Assembly (NCBI GenBank): GCA_035695105.1
Contig: DASSEV010000086.1
Location: 1 to 64,000 of the forward strand
Origin: JAICYJ01 sp035695105
Lineage (GTDB): Bacteria > Actinomycetota > Thermoleophilia > Gaiellales > JAICJC01
Length of the DNA: 64,000 nt
Direction: 5' to 3'
In this document: in pieces, positions 1 to 7,790 of the stretch
How positions within the stretch are numbered: the stretch's first letter is position 1
Layout of the letters: every line of letters begins with the position of its first letter
Translations under genes and position numbers: made by a program
The notes under the pieces: generated by a model
What the model was told of the DNA's origin: nothing
The model's input: the letters and a program-made list of their open reading frames with translations, nothing else
Databases searched by the model: none

Positions 1-146
1 ACCGCTACGCCTATCCCAGCTCACACCACAGAACCCGCGCGCTCGCCGGCTGGACACGCTGGTATAACCGACACCGACCACACGGCTCACTCGAAGGCAA
101 GCCACCGATCAGCCGCGTCGCACACCTCCGTGGTCAGTACAGCTGA
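1..146 (+). CDS. IS481-type transposase, C-terminal fragment (cut by window edge)
   Basis: The open frame entering from the left edge (codons in frame from base 3) encodes the last 47 residues of an integrase-core transposase and stops at TGA 144-146. The tail WTRWYNRHRPHGSLEGKPP followed by an SRV...L.GQYS ending is characteristic of IS481-family DDE transposases, where the last catalytic Glu helix precedes this W-YN-RPH segment. DDE residues themselves lie off the window. Whether the element is intact cannot be judged from here. Confidence 0.8.
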   Translation, partial: RYAYPSSHHRTRALAGWTRWYNRHRPHGSLEGKPPISRVAHLRGQYS

Positions 147-418
147 TATGTAGCTAGGTTTGTCAAGCGGGCATGCCGAGAAAGCCCGTGTTTGCAGGGG
201 CTTTATCGTTGGTGGGTACCGGTCGGCGGTGGTGGTGCGTGGCGATGGTCGTCAGTCTGAAATGCGGGGGTTGGCTACCCCATGACCCTGTTTCGTCGCC
301 GGCGATGCGCGTGGTCTAGAAACGGGCGTGGCCGCCGTGGCGGCTGCTCATAGCTGTATCGCGCGTGCCGGCTGACCGCTCCGCCGAGGCGGTGTCCCGT
401 CGGGCTATCGCCCGATTC
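147..418. other. Non-coding gap between two transposase remnants
   Basis: About 270 bp between the IS481 stop and the IS110 stop. No credible ORF is seen. It should contain the right end of the IS481 element and the distal end of the IS110 element, but no convincing terminal inverted repeat could be assigned by eye. Base composition is more AT-rich than neighbouring genes. Confidence 0.5.
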
Positions 419-1490
419 TCAGGTCGCCTGGGCGGCCGCCCACAGAAAGCCGGCCAACTCGCGGGCGACAGCGACGGTCACAACGCCTGGTGGTTTGCCG
501 CGCTCGCGCATGCGTCGGTGCAGCCGGTAGAGGCGGGTCTGGGCGCGCCAGGCGATCTGCAGCACGTGCGCGGGCTGGCCGGTCTGTCGCTGGGCGAGCG
601 TGCCACCGATGCGCGGCACGCGCATGTAATGCCAGGCCGACTCGACCAAGAGACGACGCGCGTGCTGGCTGCCGGTCTTGGTGATCCCGCCCCTGGTCAG
701 CGACTCGCCCGACTGCGACAGCGAGGGGACAAGGCCAAGCCACGCCGACAGCTGGGCCGGGCGCGGGAAGCGTGACCAGTCACCGACCTCGCAGACCAAC
801 GCCAGCGCGGTCAACGTGTCGATGCCACGGAAGCAGCGAAGCCGCGCCACCATCGGCCACAACGCTGGATCTTGCGCGATTCGCGATAACCGCTCATCGA
901 TCGCCTCGCGCCGCGCCACCAACCCGTCCACCGCCGCCAGATAGTCGAGATAGGCGAGCTCAGAGGCGGGATGCTGCCACTGCTGCTCACCCAGCCACGC
1001 CCGGTGCTGGCGTGTCCAGCACGTCTGCTTCGGATACACACGGCCGTAGCGCAACAGCATCTTGCTCACCCGCTGCCGCGCCCTGGCCAGATCGTCACGC
1101 AGATGCGCCCGCGACCGGACCAGGTCACGCACCGCCTCCATCTCCACACTCGGCACCGCCACCGCCCGCAGCGACCCGGCCATCAACAACCGCACCAGCC
1201 GCTCCGCATCACGCCGATCCGTCTTGATCCGATCCCCGGCCGCACGCGGCGTCTTGCTCGGCGCGATCACCTCACACCGGATCCCAGCCTCCGCACACGC
1301 CCCGCGCCAGCCCATACCCCGTCGGACCCGCCTCATAGCACGCATGCACCGGCCCCGGCAGACCAGCCAGCCACGCCACCACCGGCCCGGCACTTCCCCC
1401 AAACCGACGCCGCACCACCTCACCCGACACCGCATCCACCGCCGCCGCCTCCACACTCCGCGCGTGGACATCCAACCCCGCCCATGTCAC
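419..1490 (-). pseudogene. IS110-family transposase, frameshifted
   Basis: Translation from GTG 1490 gives the DEDD RuvC-like N-terminus (WAGLDVHARSVEAAAVD, then CYEAGPTGYGLAR) in one frame. The rest (ACAEAGIRCEVIAPSKTP, KTDRRDAERLVRLL, then the C-terminal Tnp20 region with FRGIDTLTALALVCEVGD and SQSGESLTRGGITKTGS) continues in another frame to TGA at 419-421. The switch falls at the four-base C run 1300-1303 (GGGG on the coding strand): three bases would restore GLAR-ACAEAG. Both halves together match the length of IS110 transposases. It is a 1-nt insertion, either a real inactivating mutation or a homopolymer sequencing error. Confidence 0.85.
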
Positions 1491-1634
1491 AGTCCCACTC
1501 ACGGCCGGACCCTCCCTTCGCCTGGGGTCAGCCGAGGCCCATCCTCGGCCAGACAAACCCCCGCCAATGCGAACAGGGTCCGGCCCCAGACGTCAACCCC
1601 GACCAAGAACCCCCATAGGGTCTAGCTCGGCCGG
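1491..1634 (-). mobile_element. Presumed 5' non-coding end of the IS110 element (possible bridge-RNA region)
   Basis: This 144-bp stretch lies immediately upstream of the IS110 transposase start and ends at the stop of the glycosidase gene. In IS110-group elements the end upstream of the transposase encodes a bridge RNA that pairs with donor and target. Here there is one clear 7-bp perfect hairpin (GCCGAGG at 1531-1537 with CCTCGGC at 1543-1549). Element boundaries and the two expected guide loops were not determined, so the RNA assignment is inference from family and position. Confidence 0.3.
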
Positions 1635-2984
1635 TCAGTGGTAGGACAGTAGGGTCGCCGCAGGCGCATCTGGCTCCGACCCGAAGGACGTGATCGGCGC
1701 GGCGCCGGTTCGCCAGAAGTCGGCGTGGCTGTTGCCGTCGAAGCCCATGGCGTTCGTCGCCCCCAGCTGTGCCAGCACGCGAGCGTAATCCGGCATCGTC
1801 AGGCCGTAGCCGGAGGCGTTCACCACGACCAGCCAGCCCTTTGTGGCGGTGGTGGCCGCAACGGCGCGGACGCAGCCGCGTCCGACTCCCTGGCAGTACC
1901 ACGGCCAGGAGTCAGGCCATCCGGGGTATGTGGTGTGCGCGGTGCCGTTCGAGATCATCTGGAACTTGCCGTCCATGATCGACGTGGCGGCATTCCAACC
2001 GGCATCGTCCAGGGCGACCGGCACGGTGTGCCGGGTCGCGGCGGCGGCGAGGCCGGTTGCGGCGGGCGTGTTGGTACGGGCGACGAGCACCACGCCGTCG
2101 TGCGGCACAGTCACGGACGTACCGGAGATCGTCCCGCCGGCGACGGGCATCGCGACCGTTGTGGCCGTCCCGCCCGTCTGACTGACGCGGTAGGCGTCGA
2201 CCCACTCGGATGACACGGAGCTGCCCGCGACGCGGTCGGCCGTGTCCTGGTAGGGCGCGGCCATCTCGAGCATACGGCGGAACTCTGCGCCGACCGTCGA
2301 CGCCGATCCGTAGGCGGTGACGGCGCCGCGCAGCACGATTGCCGTCGAGCCGGCCGGGATGGCGAAGGTCGCGCCCCTGCGGCTGAGGACAGCGACCTGG
2401 TCGGCGGCGATCGCCTTCCCGCCGGGGAGCGTCAGGGCATTCCAGACGGCGATCGTCGCGCTCGCCCCGGGGAGTGAGAGGTGAACCGGCACGGCGCGCG
2501 CGTCACCCATGATCATCGTCCCGCCGGGCGTGTAGCCAACCTCCGGGCCGGAGCCGGTGGCGTAGATCCGCCGGCCGTGGACGAGCAGGCCGTGCAGCAG
2601 GTCGCCGCCGTTTCGGGCGCAGCCGCTGCAGAACGTGTCGCCGTTGATCCCTGCCAGCGCTGAGGAGGAGGCGCCAAGGCTGGAGATCCGGCCCTCGCCG
2701 AAGGAGTGCTGCGCCGGCCCGTACCGGCTGAGCGCGACCGGTGTGGCGTCGAGGCGCACATGGCTGTTGCCGAGCGCCCAGGAGACTCGCGTCAGCGTAC
2801 GCTTGCCGCTGTACCCGGAGACCGTGATCACGTTGCGGCTGACGGTGACCCCGGGCGCGAGGGTGGCGACGGTCGACCAGCCGGTCTGCGAGGTGATGGT
2901 GCCCGTCGCCGCGGCGCCGGCCGCCGGCACGAGGGCGAGCGCGGCGAGCAGGGAGATGGCGGCGAGGAGCCGAACGCGGAGCAT
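1635..2984 (-). CDS. Exported phosphodiester glycosidase family protein (NAGPA/DUF2233-like)
   Basis: 449 residues with an N-terminal Sec signal peptide (MLRVRLLAAISLLAALALVPAAG). The body resembles the phosphodiester glycosidase (NAGPA-like) domain: INGDTFCSG near residue 115, a GGTMIMGD segment, and a C-terminal KGWLVVVNASGYGLTMPDYA...LGATNAMGFDGN block typical of the family. It would act outside the membrane on glycosyl phosphodiesters; the substrate is unknown. It stands alone between IS110 and decayed DNA, so it may be cargo or a survivor in a mobile region. ATG 2984 is the natural start because it begins the signal peptide; a TACCGATAAA stretch lies just upstream. Confidence 0.75.
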   Translation of the reverse strand: MLRVRLLAAISLLAALALVPAAGAAATGTITSQTGWSTVATLAPGVTVSRNVITVSGYSGKRTLTRVSWALGNSHVRLDATPVALSRYGPAQHSFGEGRISSLGASSSALAGINGDTFCSGCARNGGDLLHGLLVHGRRIYATGSGPEVGYTPGGTMIMGDARAVPVHLSLPGASATIAVWNALTLPGGKAIAADQVAVLSRRGATFAIPAGSTAIVLRGAVTAYGSASTVGAEFRRMLEMAAPYQDTADRVAGSSVSSEWVDAYRVSQTGGTATTVAMPVAGGTISGTSVTVPHDGVVLVARTNTPAATGLAAAATRHTVPVALDDAGWNAATSIMDGKFQMISNGTAHTTYPGWPDSWPWYCQGVGRGCVRAVAATTATKGWLVVVNASGYGLTMPDYARVLAQLGATNAMGFDGNSHADFWRTGAAPITSFGSEPDAPAATLLSYH

Positions 2985-3873
2985 GACCGTTTATCGGTAG
3001 CCCCCGCGCCGTCGGGCACCCCAGGAAGGGTCATGCGGCCGGCCGGTGCGGGGTACGAGGGCTGTTTGGTGAGGGGGCACACAATGGACGCCCCCACGCC
3101 CGGCTCAGATGCCAACCACGCCGACAGGTTCCCGTTTCGCACCAGTACGAGCAGTGTCTAGATCGAGCGCGGTTCCCATGAAGACAACGGAAGAGTTGAC
3201 TGCCCGGGCCACTTGCTGCCGTCCTCGTCCTGCCAGACAACGGCGATGCCGACGGGGTCGCGATCATCGTCCGGCGATTCCGCTTCGGCGCGGGCTTCGG
3301 CTCGCGCCGCGACACCGAGCGGTCGACAGCGGCGGCTTGGAGTCGCAGCGAAGCCTCCGCGCTATCAAGCCGCCACAGCATGATCTCCTGGCCCGCCCGC
3401 GAATCTTGCCGCCCCGACCATCCTGCAACATCTCCAGGTGACCGGGTTGTTGGTCGACACGGACATGCTCGGCGGGTCCGTCGAAAGCGCACTCGCGCTG
3501 CAGGACTATCCCATCGGATAGGCAAGCTAGCCGTTTGTTCCTTGCGGCTCGGCGGACGCCACACGACAATCCGAGTCGTGCTTGAAGTACCGCCTAAGCC
3601 CTTGGCGGATCGGGTCGATGTGAGCGGGCTGGCCGCTACCCGCGACCTTGCCCGACTCGCGGCCCGAGACATTCGGTGCCTCCGCGATCTGCAGGCCGCC
3701 GCCGGACGAGAATGGTTGCGCCTCACGCTCATCGCCCAGATGTTCGACCGGACTGCCACCCGAGAGGTGGCGGGCTGATACCGCGGTCGACACTGCTGTC
3801 GCTAACGGTGGAGCCGGGCAGTCATGCAGGTCGGGGCGCCTTCAGGCGGGCAGCCGAATGGCCTCTAAAGCGC
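2985..3873. other. About 890 bp without a credible intact gene; possibly decayed coding DNA
   Basis: Short ORFs here have no matching start, no recognisable motif and erratic third-position GC. One plus-strand frame, 3384-3521, reads more like protein than the rest (ANLAAPTILQHLQVTGLLVD...SALALQDYPIG, stop TAG 3519-3521) but has no start codon. Another frame, ending about 3778, has a protein-like tail (LADRVDVSGLAATRDLARLA). These look like pieces of one or more degraded genes, consistent with the IS remnants to the left. No function is assigned. Confidence 0.4.
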
Positions 3874-4026
3874 GTGTGCCAGCTCTGCGATGACCAGACA
3901 CCGCACACCGTTGAAGAGCGGAAGCACCTGGGCGCGGTGACGCCGCTCTTGACGTGTGAGCGGTGCGGGACGATGACTCTGCAATCGGCCCGGGTTGGTG
4001 CCGATGCTGCAGGCTCCTACGCCTAG
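3874..4026 (+). CDS. Possible 50-residue zinc-ribbon-like peptide
   Basis: From GTG 3874 the frame encodes a 50-residue peptide with two knuckles, CQLC near residues 2-5 and CERC near 28-31, separated by about 22 residues, a spacing compatible with a treble-clef or zinc-ribbon fold. There is no convincing ribosome-binding site and the frame stays open upstream, so this may be the end of a decayed gene. Function unknown. Confidence 0.3.
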   Translation: MCQLCDDQTPHTVEERKHLGAVTPLLTCERCGTMTLQSARVGADAAGSYA

Positions 4027-4254
4027 GCAGCACGCCTCGGCTCGCCCCTCGCCTCGCCGCCAGGTACCTGAACCCGCGCTCTCTTGCTTGGGGCGCGCTA
4101 CGCCTTGCCACCGAGCATGGCCACGACGTCCATGTCGATGGCACCTCGGTGAGTAATGCCGGGATCGTGCCCGCCTCGGCCAGCCGCATGCAGACGTAAT
4201 GCTCGCCTTGCCGGCCGACCGTCTTGCGCGCCGGCAGCGCCACCGCTGGGTGGC
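4027..4254. other. Intergenic stretch, nothing recognised
   Basis: Between the zinc-ribbon ORF and the small membrane peptide gene. No ORF with a plausible start, no RNA fold and no repeat was recognised. Confidence 0.4.
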
Positions 4255-4359
4255 TCAGTGGCCGCCGCTGCTGGTGCCCGTCTGGATCATGAAGATCATG
4301 ACGACCAGCCACGCCAGCACGAGCGCGAGGATGCCGTAGGCGAGTGTGCGCAGGCTCAT
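4255..4359 (-). CDS. 34-residue single-span membrane peptide
   Basis: ATG 4359 to TGA 4255-4257 encodes 34 residues: a short basic start (MSLRTLAYGIL), one continuous hydrophobic helix of about 20 residues rich in Leu/Val/Ile/Met (residues 6-26), and a small polar tail (TGTSSGGH). This is the layout of a short type I or II membrane peptide. Upstream on the coding strand is a tandem repeat of TTGCAGATT, and GGATCTCGG precedes the start as a weak ribosome site. It lies beside tRNA-Pro. Function unknown. Confidence 0.55.
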   Translation of the reverse strand: MSLRTLAYGILALVLAWLVVMIFMIQTGTSSGGH

Positions 4360-4462
4360 CCGAGATCCAATCTGCAACGAATCTGCAACGTTTTCTGCAT
4401 CTGGCGGATTCTGCTCTACCGGCCGATTCGCCGGTTTCGGCGTGGTTGAGCCGAGTACCGCC

Positions 4463-4538
<76 letters not shown>

Positions 4539-4560
4539 AAGGGGGTGAGTATACCGGCGG
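4539..4560 (-). promoter_or_regulatory. tRNA-Pro promoter
   Basis: A consensus -10 hexamer TATACT (minus strand, 4553-4548) ends 9 nt before the mature tRNA 5' end at 4538. A -35 element could not be placed with confidence. Confidence 0.7.
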
Positions 4561-4644
4561 AACCAGGGATGACCGTCGCCCGTCAGATGGTGTGTGAGCG
4601 CCGCCGTCACCGTTTCCCTCCCCCGCGCCGCCGGCGGCCGCGCG

Positions 4645-4650
4645 TACGAT
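4645..4650 (+). promoter_or_regulatory. -10 element of the ECF sigma gene
   Basis: TACGAT ends 6 nt before ATG 4657. This spacing leaves essentially no 5' UTR and fits a leaderless mRNA, a pattern repeated at many genes here. Confidence 0.5.
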
Positions 4651-4656
4651 GGCCGG

Positions 4657-5187
4657 ATGCGGCTGCAGGACGCATCGGATGAATGGCTGGCCGGGCGGGC
4701 CGCACGCGGCGACGCCGATGCGTTCGAGCAGCTCGTGCTCCGCTACCAGGACCGGCTGTACACGCTCGCCCTCCGCGTCACGCTGTCCGAGCCCGACGCC
4801 CGCGATTGCGTTCAGGAAGGCCTGATCTCCGCATGGCGCGCGATCGACCGCTTTCGCGGCGACGCGCGGTTCTCGACGTGGATCTACCGCATCGTCATCC
4901 GCAAGGCGTATGACGCCCTCGACCGGCGCAAGCGGTGGGCAGCCCCCGCCGAGACGATCGATGTGCCGGATGCCGAGCGATCCCCGGACGACCGCCTCGA
5001 CCTGATGGCGGCGCTTGCCGTGCTCGAGCCGGAGTTCCGTGCGGCCGTTGTCGCGTGCGACATCGTGGGCATGAGCATGGACGAGGCGGCCGACGCGCTC
5101 GGCGCGCCCCCCGGTACCGTGAAGTCACGGCTGAGCCGCGCCCGCGAGCGCCTCGCGCAGCATCTCGAGCCGAACAGGACGCCATGA
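4657..5187 (+). CDS. ECF-type RNA polymerase sigma factor (SigE-like)
   Basis: 176 residues. Sigma region 2 spans about residues 20-90 (FEQLVLRYQDRLYTLALR, DCVQEGLISAWRAIDRF, FSTWIYRIVIRKAYDALDRR) and region 4 about 115-170 (LEPEFRAAVVACDIVGMSMDEAA, PPGTVKSRLSRARERL). This is the two-domain ECF architecture at normal length. ATG 4657 is chosen because region 2 begins soon after and a TACGAT -10 lies just upstream. The stop overlaps the next start (ATGA), coupling it to the membrane anti-sigma-like gene; such pairs form a stress-response switch. Confidence 0.9.
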   Translation: MRLQDASDEWLAGRAARGDADAFEQLVLRYQDRLYTLALRVTLSEPDARDCVQEGLISAWRAIDRFRGDARFSTWIYRIVIRKAYDALDRRKRWAAPAETIDVPDAERSPDDRLDLMAALAVLEPEFRAAVVACDIVGMSMDEAADALGAPPGTVKSRLSRARERLAQHLEPNRTP

Positions 5188-5750
5188 CCGACGACGACCG
5201 ACGACACGAGGAGCTGCGCCGCCGCCTCGCCGACGAGGGACGGGCGGCGGCACCGCCCGATCTCGCCCCCGAGGTGATGCGGCGGGTGCGCGCGGAGCCG
5301 CGCGGGCGCGAGCGCCGCTATCTGCGCCCGGCGGCGACCCTGATCGCCGCGGCGGCCGTGGCCGGCGCGGCGGCCCTTGGCATCAGCCATCTGGGCAACG
5401 GCAGCTCGAGCTCCGGGGCGATGAGTGGACTCGCCGGCGGCGCCTCGCAGTCGGCGCAGCCGAAGGCAACGCAGACGCAGGACAACGTCGCCGGCGGCGG
5501 TTCCACCGGGTCGCTGCTTGTCAGGCACGTCGACTCACAGCGCCTGAGCCGGATCTTCGCGCCGGCAGCCGTGCCGCCGTGCGCGAGCGGCGCCCGCCTG
5601 ACCGCAACCGTCCCGGCGCCGCAGCTACGCCAGGTTGCGAACCGGCTTCGCCATGCCGCCGCCGGCACTGCTGCCGGCGCCGACACACGGGATGTGGAGC
5701 TGCACCGCGCCCCGAAGGGTCAGACGCGGATCAGGATCACTTGCCCTTGA
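5184..5750 (+). CDS. Putative membrane-anchored anti-sigma factor
   Basis: 188 residues: a charged cytoplasmic N-terminus (residues 1-45, rich in Arg/Glu), one transmembrane helix about 48-68, a Gly/Ser/Gln-rich linker, and an extracytoplasmic C-terminal domain with two cysteines. No HxxxCxxC zinc anti-sigma motif is present, so the identification rests on the topology and on the 4-bp overlap with the ECF sigma gene. Likely role: hold the sigma factor at the membrane until an envelope signal. Its 3' end overlaps the convergent XRE gene by 14 bp. Confidence 0.6.
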   Translation: MTDDDRRHEELRRRLADEGRAAAPPDLAPEVMRRVRAEPRGRERRYLRPAATLIAAAAVAGAAALGISHLGNGSSSSGAMSGLAGGASQSAQPKATQTQDNVAGGGSTGSLLVRHVDSQRLSRIFAPAAVPPCASGARLTATVPAPQLRQVANRLRHAAAGTAAGADTRDVELHRAPKGQTRIRITCP

Positions 5751-6090
5751 CGATGTCGACGTAGACCTTGTCGACCAGCTCGGGCTTCTTGGCGAGCGCC
5801 TCCGACACCTTCCGGATCCGGAACTCCCTGAAGCTGTCGGCCTTCACGCCGACGGCCTTCGCGATGCTCTGGATCACCGGGTTCGCCGGCACGGGGCGGT
5901 TTCCGTGCACGAGGTGGTTGAGATAGCCCGCCGAGAGGCCGGTCTTCTCGGCCAGCGCCCGGTAGGAGATGCCCTTGTCCCGCATGCGCGCCTCGAGCGC
6001 GACGCCGAACGGCTGGCTCGTGCCGTTGCTCGAGGCACCGCGCTTGGCCGGCGCGGCCTTCTTCGATGGTGCTGCCTTCTTCGTGGCCAT
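5737..6090 (-). CDS. XRE-family helix-turn-helix regulator with Lys/Ala-rich N-terminal tail
   Basis: 117 residues. Residues 1-18 are a histone-like basic tail (MATKKAAPSKKAAPAKR); about 30-85 form a Cro/CI-type HTH (ISYRALAEKTGLSAGYLNHLVHG), followed by a helical C-terminus. The tail likely gives non-specific DNA affinity. The start lies 2 nt after the proS stop, and its strong ribosome site (GGAGGAAGGAG) is inside the proS 3' end, so it is probably translated from the proS transcript. Target genes are unknown. Confidence 0.75.
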   Translation of the reverse strand: MATKKAAPSKKAAPAKRGASSNGTSQPFGVALEARMRDKGISYRALAEKTGLSAGYLNHLVHGNRPVPANPVIQSIAKAVGVKADSFREFRIRKVSEALAKKPELVDKVYVDIVKGK

Positions 6091-6092
6091 CC

Positions 6093-7790
6093 TCAGGCTC
6101 CTTCCTCCAGGATGCTGCGCGCCCGTTGTCCAGCACCCTGCACGTCCATCGACGACTGCTCGCGCCCCCTGCGAGCCTGAACATCGACCGTCCCCTCGGT
6201 GACGGTCCGCTTTCCCACTGTGATCCGCACCGGAGCGCCGATCAACTCTGCGTCTGCAAACTTGACACCGGGGCTGGCGTCCCGGTCGTCGAACAGCACA
6301 GACACACCGCTCTCGGACAGCTCATCGTCGATCCGGCGGGCGATGGCGAACTGCTCCGAATCGGCGTCGCCAATCACGACGACATGCGCCTGGAAGGGAG
6401 CGATCGATGCAGGCCAGATCATGCCCCTGTCGTCGTGCCCCTGCTCGATCGTCGCAGCCATGATCCTCGCCAGTCCGATTCCGTAGCTGCCCATCACGAT
6501 GGGCTGCTCCCGCCCCGACTCATCCAGGTATGTCGCGTTCAGCGGCACCGAGTACTTGGTGCCGAGCTTGAATATATTCCCAATTTCGATAACGCGCTCG
6601 ATGTGGAGCGTGCCGTCGCAGCTCGGGCAGCCGTCGCCCTCCTGAACCTCGCGGATGTCGGCGAACTCCGCGCGGTAGTCGCGGCCGGCCTCGACGCCCA
6701 GCAGGTGGTAGCCGGTGCGGTTCGCTCCGCCGACGAACTGCCCGTCCCGCAGCGACTCGTCGGCGATGATCCGCGTGGTCGCGCCAACCGCTCCGATCGA
6801 GCCCGGCTCCGCGCCGAAGGTCGCCACGATCTCCTCCAGGGTGGCCGGGCGGAACTCTCCGCCGAGTGCCTTCGCCATCTTCAGCTCGTGCAGCCGGTGG
6901 TCGCCGCGCACGAGGCCCAGCACGACCTCGCCATCCTTAACAACGACCATCGCCTTCGCCGTCGCGGCCGGATCGATGCCCAGGAACTCGGCGAGCCCCT
7001 CGATCGTTGTCACGCCTGGCGTCTCGACCTCGCGGGGCGCGTCGAGCGGCTCGGGGTACTCCGGCGGCCGCGGACGCGACCGGGCAAGCTCCACGTTCGC
7101 GGCGTAGTCGCAGGACGAGCACAGCGCCACCTCGTCCTCCCCCGCGCTGCTCGGCGCCATGAACTCGTGCGCACCGAGGCCGCCCATCATGCCGACGTCC
7201 GACTCGACCATCCAGTACTGCAGGCCGCAGCGGTCGTAGATCCGCTTGTAGACGTCGATGTGGCGGCGGTAGCTCTCGTCCAGCCCCTCCTCGTCCCGGT
7301 CGAGGCTGTAGGAGTCCTTCATCAGGAACTCGCGTGTCCGCAGGATGCCGCTCTTCGGCCTCGGCTCGTCCCGCTCCTTGGTCTGGATGTGGTACCAGAT
7401 CTGCGGCAGCTCCTTGTACGAGCGGATCTCGTGGGCCGCGTGGAAGGTGACGCACTCCTCATGGGTCATGGCCAGCGCGTAGCGACGCCCGGAGGAGTCC
7501 TCGAGCTTGTACAGCTGCGGGATGTCCCAGCGGCCCGTGCGCTCCCACAGGTCGGCCGGGTTCAGCACCGGCATCAGCATGTCCTGGCCGATGGTGTCCA
7601 TCTCCTCGCGGATGATCCGGTCGATCCGGCGCATCACCCGCCAGCCGAGCGGCAGGTAGCTGTACAGGCCGCTCGCGACCTGGCGGACGAACCCGCCACG
7701 GACGAGCAGCTTGTGGCTGATCGCCTCCGCGTCGGCCGGGTCGTCCTTGAGCGTCGGGATCAGCAGCCGCGACGCGCGTACGCCGCTCAC
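6093..7790 (-). CDS. proS: Prolyl-tRNA synthetase (bacterial type)
   Basis: 565 residues, full length. Class II motifs are visible: motif 1 around the GLYSYLPLGWRVMRRID region, motif 2 (KSGILRTREFLMKDSYSL) and motif 3 (VMGSYGIGLARIMAA). Between motifs 2 and 3 sits the roughly 180-residue editing (YbaK-like) insertion seen in bacterial-type ProS; the C-terminus is the anticodon-binding domain. It charges tRNA-Pro in the cytoplasm. GTG 7790 overlaps the lpdA stop by GTGA, so the two are co-translated. Confidence 0.95.
   Translation of the reverse strand: MSGVRASRLLIPTLKDDPADAEAISHKLLVRGGFVRQVASGLYSYLPLGWRVMRRIDRIIREEMDTIGQDMLMPVLNPADLWERTGRWDIPQLYKLEDSSGRRYALAMTHEECVTFHAAHEIRSYKELPQIWYHIQTKERDEPRPKSGILRTREFLMKDSYSLDRDEEGLDESYRRHIDVYKRIYDRCGLQYWMVESDVGMMGGLGAHEFMAPSSAGEDEVALCSSCDYAANVELARSRPRPPEYPEPLDAPREVETPGVTTIEGLAEFLGIDPAATAKAMVVVKDGEVVLGLVRGDHRLHELKMAKALGGEFRPATLEEIVATFGAEPGSIGAVGATTRIIADESLRDGQFVGGANRTGYHLLGVEAGRDYRAEFADIREVQEGDGCPSCDGTLHIERVIEIGNIFKLGTKYSVPLNATYLDESGREQPIVMGSYGIGLARIMAATIEQGHDDRGMIWPASIAPFQAHVVVIGDADSEQFAIARRIDDELSESGVSVLFDDRDASPGVKFADAELIGAPVRITVGKRTVTEGTVDVQARRGREQSSMDVQGAGQRARSILEEGA

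Noticed and set aside
3031..3759. A 242-residue minus-strand open frame in the region after the glycosidase
   Set aside because: Arg/Ser-rich throughout, no start signal, no motif; other frames in the same DNA look at least as protein-like, so it is probably chance.
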